A stretch of 64,000 bases of DNA from JANMDS01 sp031430575 (GCA_031430575.1 JANPBT010000015.1:52022-116021), one strand, 5' to 3'. Counted from the stretch's first letter, positions 8,473 through 16,806 are shown. Notes: generated from the sequence alone by a model not told the origin. Made by a program: numbers and translations.

Positions 8473-9405
8473 GTGGGTAAGGTCCAGGCCGAGGCGACCG
8501 TTGATAACGACGCTAACGCCCGTTGGCTCACGATTTTCGCTCACCAGCTCGCCACGCGCGGTAGCGAAAAGACCCGCGACGCTTATCTGCGCGACGCCCG
8601 TGCGCTTATGAATACCTGCGGCGCAGTTTCACTTGAAAAATATGCCACGCACGACATTCGCCGGGCGTTGGCGATCCTCCATAGCAAAGGTTTATCCGGG
8701 CGCAGTCTTGCCCGCATGCTCTCAGCGTGGCGGGGTTTGTTTGCCTGCTTGCGCGAAACTGCGCCGCAGGTATTTACCCACGATCCTTGCGTGGGCTTGC
8801 ACGCGCCAAAATCGCCCAAGCGGCTGCCCGCTGCCCTCTCGCCAGAAGAGGCCGAGCAATTTGTATCGATCAAAGGTGATACCGATCAGGACGTACGCGA
8901 TCGCGCGATTGTTGAGCTTTTGTATTCCTCTGGGTTGCGCGTTTCCGAATGCACCGGGCTTGATCTGGCTCGATTTGATTTGAAAAACGCTGAAGCCCGC
9001 GTGATCGGTAAAGGCAATAAGGAGCGCATCGTGCCAGTCGGGCGCAAAGCGGTCGCGGCGCTAAGTGATTGGCTTGCGGTGCGAGCGCGCATTGCGGCTG
9101 ATTCGGCCACGCCTGATCTCGCAGCCGTCTTCATCAATGCCAAAGGCCAGCGGCTGGGCGCGCGCGCAGTGCAACTCCGCATGAAAAGTCTTTCGATCAC
9201 TCAGGGCATGCCCGAAAGCGTGCACCCGCATCGGTTGCGTCATTCATTTGCGTCGCACGTGTTGCAGAGCTCGGGCGATCTGCGCGCCGTGCAAGAAATG
9301 ATGGGGCATGCGTCAATCGCGTCAACGCAGGTCTACACCCATTTGGATTTTCAGCATTTAGCTAGAGTCTATGATGCCGCGCATCCGCGCGCGAAGAAAA
9401 AATAA
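8473..9405 (+). CDS. xerC: tyrosine recombinase XerC
   Basis: 310 residues starting at GTG 8473. The catalytic set is present: Arg in SSGLRVSECTGL, Lys in VIGKGNKERIVPV, HxxR in HPHRLRHSFASH, His in MMGHASIAS and the Tyr nucleophile in TQVYTHLDF. With XerD it resolves chromosome dimers at dif. Two copies of the dispersed motif lie in the N-terminal SAM-like DNA-binding domain, encoding NTCGAV near residue 47 and TAPQV near residue 96, in opposite orientations. The chromosome-maintenance role is noted because one hypothesis for the motif is chromosome organisation, but dif sites are different and usually single. Confidence 0.95.
   Translation: MGKVQAEATVDNDANARWLTIFAHQLATRGSEKTRDAYLRDARALMNTCGAVSLEKYATHDIRRALAILHSKGLSGRSLARMLSAWRGLFACLRETAPQVFTHDPCVGLHAPKSPKRLPAALSPEEAEQFVSIKGDTDQDVRDRAIVELLYSSGLRVSECTGLDLARFDLKNAEARVIGKGNKERIVPVGRKAVAALSDWLAVRARIAADSATPDLAAVFINAKGQRLGARAVQLRMKSLSITQGMPESVHPHRLRHSFASHVLQSSGDLRAVQEMMGHASIASTQVYTHLDFQHLARVYDAAHPRAKKK
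8613..8626 (+). repeat. dispersed motif copy in xerC (first)
   Basis: Exact core, read as NTCGAV. Confidence 0.95.
8759..8772 (-). repeat. dispersed motif copy in xerC (second)
   Basis: Exact core, read as TAPQV, opposite in orientation to the copy 146 bases upstream. Confidence 0.95.
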
Positions 9406-9422
9406 GATCGCATCCGCTCAAA

Positions 9423-9436
9423 CTGCGCCGCAGGTA
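9423..9436 (-). repeat. dispersed motif copy after xerC
   Basis: Exact core, 18 bases past the xerC stop, the last copy before a motif-free accessory gene. Confidence 0.95.
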
Positions 9437-9592
9437 CTTCGGAGCTATAAACCGCCACCAAAATATCGCTTTCCAATCTGAGTCAAACAAAATATTTTGA
9501 ACTTAAGCCAAAGTTAATTTTGTTAGGTAACGAGAATTTCGATTGTGTAGCGCGATCCAAATTTAAACTCAATAGTTTGCTTGACTTTTCGT

Positions 9593-9605
9593 GGGGGGGG
9601 GGGGG
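9593..9605 (+). repeat. G13 homopolymer tract
   Basis: Thirteen consecutive G residues. An ATG lies at 9613, eight bases after the tract, and the likely signal-peptide ATG at 9643. A TTGACT box (9581-9586) lies just upstream. The tract could alter promoter spacing, ribosome access, or the frame if translation starts upstream. Such tracts are classic slipped-strand phase-variation sites, though sequencing error in the length is possible. Confidence 0.9.
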
Positions 9606-9642
9606 AAACTGCATGACTGCAATTTTGTTAACAGAGAATCAA

Positions 9643-10308
9643 ATGAAAAATGTTTTTCACGTGGTCGCAATAATGCTATCTTATGTTTTATTCGGGGCGA
9701 CAACAACCTTCGCCGCAACACAGCCTCTAAGCGACGGTGTTGAAATTAATTTAGCAATAGATGGCGTTAACGAAAAAACAGAGCGAGTTAAAGTAAAAGC
9801 TTTTTTTGACAACGCCGTAAAAATTACGGGGAGCGGCGACAGCGGAAAACAGTTTTTCATCACCATAAATTTGTCAAAAGTTGACGAACAATCAAAGTTA
9901 GCATCTAACGATAATGCGCGAGACCAGTACAACATCGGTATTTCTGTAGATAAACAAGAAACCGCCGGGCACAAGCCAGTTTCAATTCATAAATCAAAGA
10001 TTCGTGCGTTCGAAAACACGGCGTTTTCCGTAGATGGCTCTGATGGATCTAATCATTTTGGATTTACCGCAACGATAAAAAAACCTGTTCAAACAAAGAA
10101 TCTTTCATCGCAAGACTCTTCTAGCGAGGCTACATGCCCCGACGTTCCGGTTCACGGCGAAATTTCGACCCTCACTCCCATCGCCGATATTTCGAAGTAC
10201 AGCGAAGACTGCCAGTGCGTTGTACATTTTTGTCAAGGACGGAGATGGACGGTATGCGGCGGTTGTATTGATGCCGGATGCGGTTGGACTTGCCCTAAGT
10301 GCCGCTAA
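9643..10308 (+). CDS. secreted protein with cysteine-rich C-terminus, unknown function
   Basis: 221 residues from ATG 9643 (MKNVFHVVAIMLSYVLF), which gives a clean signal peptide ending near TFAAT. An open frame continues upstream through the G13 tract to a TTG at 9520, and an ATG at 9613 is also possible. The body is a Lys/Asp/Ser-rich beta-type domain. The last 55 residues hold nine cysteines (CPDVPVHG, then EDCQCVVHFC, VCGGCIDAGCGWTCPKC), suggesting a disulfide-rich or metal-binding module. The gene is visibly more AT-rich than its neighbours and has no motif copy, consistent with recent acquisition. I do not recognise the family. Confidence 0.7.
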   Translation: MKNVFHVVAIMLSYVLFGATTTFAATQPLSDGVEINLAIDGVNEKTERVKVKAFFDNAVKITGSGDSGKQFFITINLSKVDEQSKLASNDNARDQYNIGISVDKQETAGHKPVSIHKSKIRAFENTAFSVDGSDGSNHFGFTATIKKPVQTKNLSSQDSSSEATCPDVPVHGEISTLTPIADISKYSEDCQCVVHFCQGRRWTVCGGCIDAGCGWTCPKCR

Positions 10309-10433
10309 AAAACTGAAATAATCATTGATTCCCAATTTCTAACGCTGGCCTCGGAGCTAGCTGTAGAAGTTGGGCTGGCTCACTTCGTCAAACCAACTTC
10401 TTTTCTGTCTCATGGCTAAGTTGTAACCAAAAT

Positions 10434-10447
10434 CTGCGCCGCAGGTA
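10434..10447 (-). repeat. dispersed motif copy after Toprim gene
   Basis: Exact core with AAAT flank, just past the stop of the minus-strand Toprim gene. Confidence 0.95.
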
Positions 10448-10454
10448 TGCTGCG

Positions 10455-11108
10455 CTAAAGCCCGCCGCCAAATACTGCGATGGCATCCTCAGCATCTTTG
10501 GGCGTGAGCACCCGAATGCGTCGCGTCGTAGGCTGCAAGCACGTATGGGAGAGCGTGGGCAAATCAATACCGGCCAAGCCGCGGTAGCGCGTGGTCTGCA
10601 AATCGGTGATGCCGCGATCGTTAAATTGCTTAAGCAATGATCGAAATTCGGCATCGGTATGTGGCAATAGCGGCTGATCAATCGAGGCCGAGGTGAGCGA
10701 AGCCAATGGCGGCTGCGCCAATAAAACCCGGCCACTTTGCACTAGCGGCAACAAACCGCGATAGCAAAACATCAGCATCAGCGCGCCGCAATGAATGCCG
10801 TCGGCGTCTGGATCCATGAGCAAAATGATTTTTTCGTAGCGGGCTTTGCTGGCATCGCAATCTTTGCCATAGCCGCAACCTAGCGCTTCGATGAGCATCG
10901 CAAAAAGCGGGAAAGCGCGCGTTTTATCGTGCCCCGCCTTTACTGCATTGAGCGGTTTGCCCTGCATCGGCAACACCGCTTGAAACTGCCCATCGCAAAC
11001 GCTCGCCACCGAGCCTGCAGCCGAGTCGCCTTCGACGATAAAGAGTTCCGAGCCAGCGCCGTGTTGCGTGCAGTCGATGAGCTTAAGGGGTTGCTTCGGT
11101 GGATACAT
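10455..11108 (-). CDS. free-standing Toprim-domain protein related to GyrB/ParE C-terminal half
   Basis: 217 residues. It matches the Toprim part of type IIA topoisomerase B subunits: SELFIVEGDSAAGS (catalytic Glu), PMQGKPLNAVKAG, LLMDPDADGIHCGAL (the D-x-D-x-D metal site in altered form) and VLLAQPPL. The GHKL ATPase and transducer domains are absent, and the frame starts cleanly at MYPPKQPLKL. All metal-binding residues are kept, so it looks like a working stand-alone protein rather than a decayed gyrB. It may be a nuclease-like or gyrase-modulating protein. Motif copies flank it on both sides (11119 and 10434). Orphan proteins of this kind exist in other bacteria; their role is unclear to me. 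Confidence 0.8.
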   Translation of the reverse strand: MYPPKQPLKLIDCTQHGAGSELFIVEGDSAAGSVASVCDGQFQAVLPMQGKPLNAVKAGHDKTRAFPLFAMLIEALGCGYGKDCDASKARYEKIILLMDPDADGIHCGALMLMFCYRGLLPLVQSGRVLLAQPPLASLTSASIDQPLLPHTDAEFRSLLKQFNDRGITDLQTTRYRGLAGIDLPTLSHTCLQPTTRRIRVLTPKDAEDAIAVFGGGL

Positions 11109-11118
11109 ATCGGGTTTA

Positions 11119-11132
11119 TACCTGCGGCGCAG
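11119..11132 (+). repeat. dispersed motif copy before Toprim gene
   Basis: Exact core, in the 42-base gap between the Toprim and AraC genes. Confidence 0.95.
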
Positions 11133-11150
11133 ATTTCGCTCGCTTGGAGG

Positions 11151-12068
11151 TTAAATCCAGAGCCGATAAATCCAGAAACTCTCCGCGGTTTCTATCCCGC
11201 GTTTGATTTCTTCCGGACTAAACCCGGTAATTCTGCGGACTTCCCGACACAAATGCGCTTGATCGGAAAAACCGGTGTTGAAGGCCACTTCCGCCCAATT
11301 CAGCAAATCTTGTTCGTTTGCCTCCCGCATCGTGAAAAACGAAGTTTCAGCGCGTGCGAAGCCACGCAAGCGTTGCAAGGATTGTCCTGACCATTGCTTG
11401 ACTCTGCGCTCAAGCTGACGCGTGCTTCTACCAGCGTTTGAAAGCGCGGCGCGGGTGGCGAACCCGACGATCCAGTCTTGGTAGCGGGGCGATTCAGGTA
11501 GGCCGCGGGCGCGGCACGCCTTCCAACGCGGAAGCAAAAAAGTCTCCAATATTTCGATGCGCGATTCGTCGTCGGGCGCGGCCAAGATTGCATCGCCTAA
11601 TCGCTGCCAATCGCGATCAAAAATCTCGGCGATAGGCCTGAAATTGTTGACCAAGCTCGGGATGTCAATGCCGGTCAACGCCTGCAGCGCGTCGGGCATA
11701 AAAAACACCATGAACCCGTGGATTTCAGTCAAATTTCGGGTCACGCTCGGTAAGGTGTGGGGGCCGCTGACGACGGCGCGTTCGTTTACTTTTTGATCGA
11801 TGCGTTCGTCGCCGACGGAGATCAATTCACCTTCGCCTTTAATGGTGAACATGAACGTACACAGCGGCGATGCTGGGTAATGATTCAGCATTTCATCTGC
11901 AGCCAGCGCGACCTGCGCGGTATTGCGGCTGACGTAGGCGCGAACGCAATTGGAAAGGGTTAAATTGGGTAACCGTAAATGCGTATCGGTGACTTTAAAA
12001 GGAGCAGTCTCGCTTCTTACCGGCTTGATGCGAAGTGTTGGCATGTAAAAGTGTAGCAATCGCGGCAT
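11151..12068 (-). CDS. AraC-family transcriptional regulator
   Basis: About 305 residues from the ATG at 12068; an ATG at 12119 would overlap the divergent P450 gene, and one at 12044 is also possible. The C-terminal 100 residues form the double helix-turn-helix: RSTRQLERRVKQWSG in the first recognition region and VAFNTGFSDQAHLCREVRRITG in the second. The N-terminal 150 residues form a cupin-like sensing domain (HYPASPLCTFMFTIKGEGEL). The gene is divergent from a cytochrome P450, so it probably controls that gene and itself in response to a small molecule, perhaps the P450 substrate. No operator repeat was clear in the short intergenic space. Confidence 0.88.
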   Translation of the reverse strand: MPRLLHFYMPTLRIKPVRSETAPFKVTDTHLRLPNLTLSNCVRAYVSRNTAQVALAADEMLNHYPASPLCTFMFTIKGEGELISVGDERIDQKVNERAVVSGPHTLPSVTRNLTEIHGFMVFFMPDALQALTGIDIPSLVNNFRPIAEIFDRDWQRLGDAILAAPDDESRIEILETFLLPRWKACRARGLPESPRYQDWIVGFATRAALSNAGRSTRQLERRVKQWSGQSLQRLRGFARAETSFFTMREANEQDLLNWAEVAFNTGFSDQAHLCREVRRITGFSPEEIKRGIETAESFWIYRLWI

Positions 12069-12117
12069 GTCGAAATTGTTCAATACAGGTCGGTTTGCTC
12101 GGGTTAGCATCGCGGTC

Positions 12118-13494
12118 ATGAACGCACTCCATCGATTCCCGACGCCGCTGCCAGGGCCGCGCTCCCATTGGCTCGGCTTTGACTATCTGCAACAGGCCAA
12201 AGCGGATTATTTGAGCCACATTTCGGCGCTGCAATCGCGGTATGGCGATGTTGTGAACTGCCAAGTCGTCAATGAGACGATTATTGATGTGCATCATCCA
12301 GATCTCATTCGCCAGCTGCTGGTGGATAACGCCGAAGCGCTAGTGCGTTGGGAGCGCGCCATCGCGGTTTTTGGCAATATTCATGGCCAGAGCGTTTTAG
12401 TGACTGAAGGCGAAACTTGGAAGCGGCAGCGGCGGATGTTGCAGCCAGGCTTTAGCGGCAAGCGCATGCAGTCTTATTGCGCGCTGATGGCCGATGCGAC
12501 TGCGCAAGCGATGGCTTCACTGCCGCAGCGCGAATCATTCGATATTGCGTTTCACACATTTGCGCATCAATTAACGATGGATGTGATCTTAAAAACGCTT
12601 TTTAGCCGCTCAGAAGTGGCGATGCGCGATCGCGCGATTGGCGCTGTGGCGACGCTTTCGCGCGTCGGGATGGCCGAAATGTTTTGGCCGATGAGCGCCC
12701 CAGATTGGATGCCGCATAAGTCGGCGAAGCGCCGGGCCAAGCGCCTGCTCGACGATATCGTTCGCACCAATATCAAATTACGACGTCAGCGCTCGCTGTC
12801 TAATTCAGCTAGTGAAACCGATGTTTTGGCGATGTTGCTCTCGGTCAGAGATGAGGCGGGCGATGGCGCAGGCTTGACCGACGAAGAGATTCGAGACCAG
12901 TGCATGACGATATTTCTTGCTGGCCACGAGACCTCCGCGCTGGCACTTGCTTGGTGGGCTTGGCTCATGGCGCAGCATCCGGAAGCGATGCAAAAAGCGC
13001 AAGACGAAATTGATCAGGTGCTTGAAGGTCGAGGCGCGCACTACGACGATCTTGAGCAACTTTCGTATGTCACGGCAACGCTCAAAGAGGCGCTGCGGAT
13101 GTATCCGCCCGCGCCGGCTCTTATTACTCGACGAACCACGCGCGAGATCGCTCTCGGCGAATGGCAAATTCCGAAGGGTGCCATGGTGCGGATCACACCC
13201 TGGATCGTACATCGGGATGCACGCTGGTTCCGGGAGCCGCTGCGCTTCCAGCCCGAGCGATTTGCTCCGGGGGCCAAGCTTCTCAATCGGAACAGTTTTT
13301 TGCCGTTTGGGACGGGGTCGCGCGCCTGCATTGGCGGGCATTTCGCGATGACGGAAATGACCTTGATTGCCGCCACGCTGTTACAGCAGTTTTCGTTTCG
13401 CACGGACGCTTCGCCGCAGCCAAAACTCGATGTCTTACTCTACCCAGTGGGCGGTTTACCGCTGACCTTAACTCGGCGCGAGTGCGCGCTTTAG
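12118..13494 (+). CDS. cytochrome P450
   Basis: 458 residues from ATG 12118 (MNALHRFPTPLPGP); an upstream frame start at 12067 overlaps the divergent regulator. The oxygen-activation helix I motif is FLAGHETSALAL, the ExxR motif is KEALRMYPPAP, and the heme-thiolate loop is FLPFGTGSRACIGG, with Cys as axial ligand. No membrane anchor is apparent, so it is likely cytoplasmic and served by separate redox partners; the rubredoxin encoded just downstream (opposite strand) is a possible electron carrier. The overall pattern is closest to bacterial CYP4/CYP102-like fatty-acid or alkane hydroxylases, but the substrate cannot be assigned. Confidence 0.95.
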   Translation: MNALHRFPTPLPGPRSHWLGFDYLQQAKADYLSHISALQSRYGDVVNCQVVNETIIDVHHPDLIRQLLVDNAEALVRWERAIAVFGNIHGQSVLVTEGETWKRQRRMLQPGFSGKRMQSYCALMADATAQAMASLPQRESFDIAFHTFAHQLTMDVILKTLFSRSEVAMRDRAIGAVATLSRVGMAEMFWPMSAPDWMPHKSAKRRAKRLLDDIVRTNIKLRRQRSLSNSASETDVLAMLLSVRDEAGDGAGLTDEEIRDQCMTIFLAGHETSALALAWWAWLMAQHPEAMQKAQDEIDQVLEGRGAHYDDLEQLSYVTATLKEALRMYPPAPALITRRTTREIALGEWQIPKGAMVRITPWIVHRDARWFREPLRFQPERFAPGAKLLNRNSFLPFGTGSRACIGGHFAMTEMTLIAATLLQQFSFRTDASPQPKLDVLLYPVGGLPLTLTRRECAL

Positions 13495-13506
13495 GCTGAT
13501 TCAACG

Positions 13507-13520
13507 TACCTGCGGCGCAA
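13507..13520 (+). repeat. dispersed motif copy, left arm of second pair
   Basis: One mismatch at the last core base, where the two arms meet. Confidence 0.93.
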
Positions 13521-13522
13521 AT

Positions 13523-13536
13523 CTGCGCCGCAGGTA
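13523..13536 (-). repeat. dispersed motif copy, right arm of second pair
   Basis: Exact core, two bases from the left copy. Confidence 0.95.
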
Positions 13537-13559
13537 CGTATAAAAAAACCAGTGAGCGG

Positions 13560-13742
13560 CTAGATCGCCACCATATCGAAGTCTTCTTTGCGCGCGCCGC
13601 ACTCTGGGCAGCCCCAATTAGGTGGCACATCTTCCCAGCGGGTGCCAGGGGCGATGCCTTCTTCCGGGTAGCCTTCGGCTTCGTTATAAAGCCATCCGCA
13701 GATGAGGCACATGAGGGTTTTGAATTCGACGGGCTCGGTCAT
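13560..13742 (-). CDS. rubredoxin
   Basis: 60 residues. Two CxxC knuckles, MCLICGW and GCPECGAR, bind one iron, and the spacing (EAEGYPEEGIAPGTRWEDVP between them) is typical of rubredoxin type proteins. It is a small cytoplasmic one-electron carrier. Its position next to the P450 gene (convergent, 65 bases apart) suggests but does not prove that they work together; rubredoxins more often serve alkane hydroxylases or oxidative-stress enzymes. The following 150 bases upstream of gspE hold the promoters of both divergent genes. Confidence 0.96.
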   Translation of the reverse strand: MTEPVEFKTLMCLICGWLYNEAEGYPEEGIAPGTRWEDVPPNWGCPECGARKEDFDMVAI

Positions 13743-13896
13743 ACGCGATTTAATGAAAATTGTGGCAACGAGGCCGCGAAGTGTAGCCGTTCGATAGAAA
13801 TTTGCTGCTGCGCTGCATCATCTGGTGCAACACCAATGAAATCAAGCCTTTGCGCCGCATTGGGAACGTTCGGCTAAAGCTACAATCCTATCCAGA

Positions 13897-15585
13897 ATGA
13901 ATCAGGAATCCTTTGACCAAATCTTGCTGCGGCAAGGCAAGATCGACGCGCCCACGCTGGAGCGCGCGCTGCGCATCCAAAAAGACGGTGGCAACGTTGA
14001 AAAAATCGACAGTCTGCTGGTCACCCTCGGCATGGCGGCATCGCGCGATGTCGCGGTCGCGCGCGCCGAGGAAATGGGTGTGGCTTACGTTGAGGCCGGC
14101 CAGTTTCCCGAAATCCCGATTTTGGAAGAGCGCATTTCGGCTCGCTTTTTGCAAGAGCATCGCGCCTTGCCGCTGAAGGAAGATGCAGACGAGCTGGTGC
14201 TCGCGATGGCCGAGCCGCAAGATGCTTACGCGATTAAAGCCTTTGAAATGGTCACCGGCAGGCGCGTGCGCGCGGTGCTTGGTGTCCCGGCCGATATTGA
14301 TGCGGCAGTCGAGCGGCTTTATGTGAACGGGCGTGGCGGCGCGGTGGATGCCGAGATCCGGCTTGATGGCGATGATTTCGCTGCCGATGTGCAGCAGCTC
14401 AAAGACTTGGCGAGCGAAGCGCCGGTGATCCGCTTGGTGAGCCAATTGATCGCAAAGGCGCTCGATGTGCGCGCTTCTGATATTCATATTGAGCCATTTG
14501 AAAATTCTTTAAAAGTTCGCTATCGCATCGATGGTGTGATGCATGAGCAAGAGCCCCCGCCCAAGCGCTTGGCGGCGGCGATTATTTCACGGGTTAAGAT
14601 TTTGGCGAGCCTCGATATTGCCGAGCGCCGTTTGCCGCAAGATGGTCGCATTCGGCTGCGGGTGCAAGGAAAAGAGGTCGATTTCCGCGTCTCCACGGTG
14701 CCGACGATGCACGGCGAATCAGTCGTCATGCGGATTCTCGATAAAAAAGGCGTGGTGCTTGACTTTGATCGCTTAGGCTTTGGCGAAGGCAAGCTCAGCA
14801 CGCTTTTTCAAGCGAGTTTGAAGCAACCCAACGGAATTTTGCTCGTCACCGGCCCGACCGGATCGGGCAAGACGACGACGCTCTACACCGCGCTTGACCA
14901 ATTGAATCAGCCCGACGTAAAGATTCTCACCGTTGAAGACCCGGTTGAGTATCAGATGTCTGGCATTAACCAAATTCAAGTCAAGCCGCAAATTGATTTA
15001 ACGTTCGCTAATGCCTTGCGCTCGATTGTGCGCCAAGATCCCGACATCATCATGATCGGTGAGATCCGCGATTTGGAGACGGCGCAAATCGCGGTGCAAT
15101 CTGCGCTCACCGGCCATTTCGTGCTCTCCACTTTGCATACCAACGATGCGCCAAGCTCAGTCAATCGCTTGCTGGATATGGGCGTCGAAGACTATTTGCT
15201 GACCTCGACGGTGATTGGCATTTTGGCGCAGCGCCTGGTGCGTACGCTGTGCGTGCATTGCCGCGAAGCCTATACGCCTTTGCCCGAAGTGGTGGAAGAA
15301 ATGCAGCTGCTCAAGCACTCCCCGGGAGGCAATCCGCAGCTCTATAAGGCGGTCGGCTGCCCGCAATGTGGTGGCACCGGCTTTACTGGACGCGTGGCAA
15401 TTCTGGAAATGATGCCGATGACCGATCGCATCCGCCCGCTGGTGATGCGCCACGCCAATGCGGCTGAGCTGCGACAAGCCGCACTCGCGGATGGTATGGA
15501 GCCGATGTTTGATGATGGCGTGCGCAAAGCGCTCTCGGGCGTGACCACGATGGAAGAAGTCGTGCGCGCCACGCGCGAAGGCTAA
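13897..15585 (+). CDS. gspE: type II secretion ATPase GspE
   Basis: 562 residues. This cytoplasmic hexameric ATPase drives pseudopilus assembly. An N-terminal GspE-N/MshEN domain is followed by a linker and the catalytic core: Walker A GPTGSGKTTTLY, Asp box EDPVEYQMSGINQIQV, Walker B DPDIIMIGEIRDLETA and His box ALTGHFVLSTLHTNDAP. The zinc-binding tetracysteine loop (CVHCREAY then CPQCGGTGF) favours GspE/PilB over PilT. It begins the T2SS operon; gspF follows after six bases. It contains no motif copy. Confidence 0.97.
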   Translation: MNQESFDQILLRQGKIDAPTLERALRIQKDGGNVEKIDSLLVTLGMAASRDVAVARAEEMGVAYVEAGQFPEIPILEERISARFLQEHRALPLKEDADELVLAMAEPQDAYAIKAFEMVTGRRVRAVLGVPADIDAAVERLYVNGRGGAVDAEIRLDGDDFAADVQQLKDLASEAPVIRLVSQLIAKALDVRASDIHIEPFENSLKVRYRIDGVMHEQEPPPKRLAAAIISRVKILASLDIAERRLPQDGRIRLRVQGKEVDFRVSTVPTMHGESVVMRILDKKGVVLDFDRLGFGEGKLSTLFQASLKQPNGILLVTGPTGSGKTTTLYTALDQLNQPDVKILTVEDPVEYQMSGINQIQVKPQIDLTFANALRSIVRQDPDIIMIGEIRDLETAQIAVQSALTGHFVLSTLHTNDAPSSVNRLLDMGVEDYLLTSTVIGILAQRLVRTLCVHCREAYTPLPEVVEEMQLLKHSPGGNPQLYKAVGCPQCGGTGFTGRVAILEMMPMTDRIRPLVMRHANAAELRQAALADGMEPMFDDGVRKALSGVTTMEEVVRATREG

Positions 15586-15591
15586 TCCAGC

Positions 15592-16806
15592 GTGCCCACC
15601 TATCAATATAAAGCCGTCGATGCACGCGGCGTCGCCCAGTCGGGTATCGTCGATGCGGTTAACGAGCAAGAGGCGGTGAAGCAACTGCGGGATCGGGCGT
15701 TGATTCCGATTCGGGTAGAGCCTGGGTTTGAAGCGGCAACACAAAAAAAGCGCGCGCTTTTTCAGAGTAAGAAAGTTTCGTCAGATCAGTTGCTCGCGAT
15801 CACCCGCGATATGGCCAATCTCATGAAATCAGGGCTGGCTCTTGATCGGGCGCTAGAGATTTTGGTTGGCTTGGCAGATACTCCTGCTGTCGGCGCGATG
15901 CTGCAAGGCATCCGCGATGAAGTGCGCGGCGGCGCGACGCTCTCGCAAGCGCTGGAGCGGCGACCGCAAGTCTTCACCAAGCTTTATGCCAATATGGTGC
16001 GCGCAGGTGAGGCTAGCGGCAATTTAGGCGGCGTATTGGATCGGCTGACCGAGTTTCAAGAGCGCAGCCGAGAGTTGCGCCAAACCGTCGTTTCCGCGAT
16101 TGTGTATCCCTCGATTGTCTTGGGCGTGGCGGGTTTGGCGATCGCAGCGCTGGTGATTTTCGTCTTGCCGCAGTTTGATGCAATGTTCAAGGACAATAGC
16201 AAAGCGATGCCGGCTGCGACTCAGTTTGTATTAAGCGCGTCGAAATGGTTGCGTGTAAATTGGTGGATGCTTCCGGTGATGGTCTTCGTGCCGATTTGGC
16301 TCGTAAAGCTGCGCCTCAACAGCGTGCGGGGTCGCGCGCGATGGCACGCGCGAAAGTTGACGATGCCGCTTTTTGGCGAACTGACGCAAAAAATTGAGGT
16401 CGCACGTCTGTCTCGTACGCTCTCAACATTGCTCAATAGCGGGGTTAGCTTACTTCCCGCGCTCGGCATCGTCAAGGAGACGATTACCAATGTTGTGCTC
16501 GCGGCGTCGCTTGATGGGGTGACCGCAAAGCTGCGTGAAGGTCGCGGTCTTGGAACGCCACTAATGGAGACGGGTTTGTATCCAAAGCTTGCAGTGCATA
16601 TGGTGAAAGTGGGTGAAGAGACGGGGCAATTGCCCACGATGCTCACCAAAGTCGCCGATATTTATGAGCGCGACGTACAAGTTTCGGTCAAGCGCTTGAT
16701 GACGTTTCTTGAGCCAATTTTGCTGCTCTTCGTGGCGCTTATCATCGGCGGCATCATCGGCTCTGTTCTGATGGGCATGATGTCGCTATCGGATTTTGCA
16801 GGCTAG
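15592..16806 (+). CDS. gspF: type II secretion inner-membrane platform protein GspF
   Basis: 404 residues from GTG 15592 (MPTYQYKAVDARG), the conserved family N-terminus. It has two repeated cytoplasmic GspF domains (LLAITRDMANLMKSGLALDRAL and VARLSRTLSTLLNSGVSLLPAL) and three membrane segments, near 172-195, 222-240 and 375-398. It sits at the base of the pseudopilus and couples GspE to assembly. A degenerate motif copy lies between it and gspG. Confidence 0.97.
   Translation: MPTYQYKAVDARGVAQSGIVDAVNEQEAVKQLRDRALIPIRVEPGFEAATQKKRALFQSKKVSSDQLLAITRDMANLMKSGLALDRALEILVGLADTPAVGAMLQGIRDEVRGGATLSQALERRPQVFTKLYANMVRAGEASGNLGGVLDRLTEFQERSRELRQTVVSAIVYPSIVLGVAGLAIAALVIFVLPQFDAMFKDNSKAMPAATQFVLSASKWLRVNWWMLPVMVFVPIWLVKLRLNSVRGRARWHARKLTMPLFGELTQKIEVARLSRTLSTLLNSGVSLLPALGIVKETITNVVLAASLDGVTAKLREGRGLGTPLMETGLYPKLAVHMVKVGEETGQLPTMLTKVADIYERDVQVSVKRLMTFLEPILLLFVALIIGGIIGSVLMGMMSLSDFAG

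Larger units (their letters stand above)
13504..13539. repeat. inverted pair of the dispersed motif (16-bp stem)
   Basis: Two motif copies converge on an AATC loop and give a perfect 16-base stem, including ACGT ends outside the motif. They lie between the convergent P450 and rubredoxin genes. A short A-run follows on the plus strand, so as a terminator it would be weak. Confidence 0.95.

Noticed and set aside
10455..11108. Reading the Toprim gene as a truncated gyrB pseudogene
   Set aside because: Catalytic residues and a clean start are intact, and no remains of an ATPase domain lie upstream.
13504..13550. Inverted motif pair as a standard intrinsic terminator
   Set aside because: The stem is strong but is followed by an A-run, not a T-run, on the plus strand, and no T-run follows on the minus strand.
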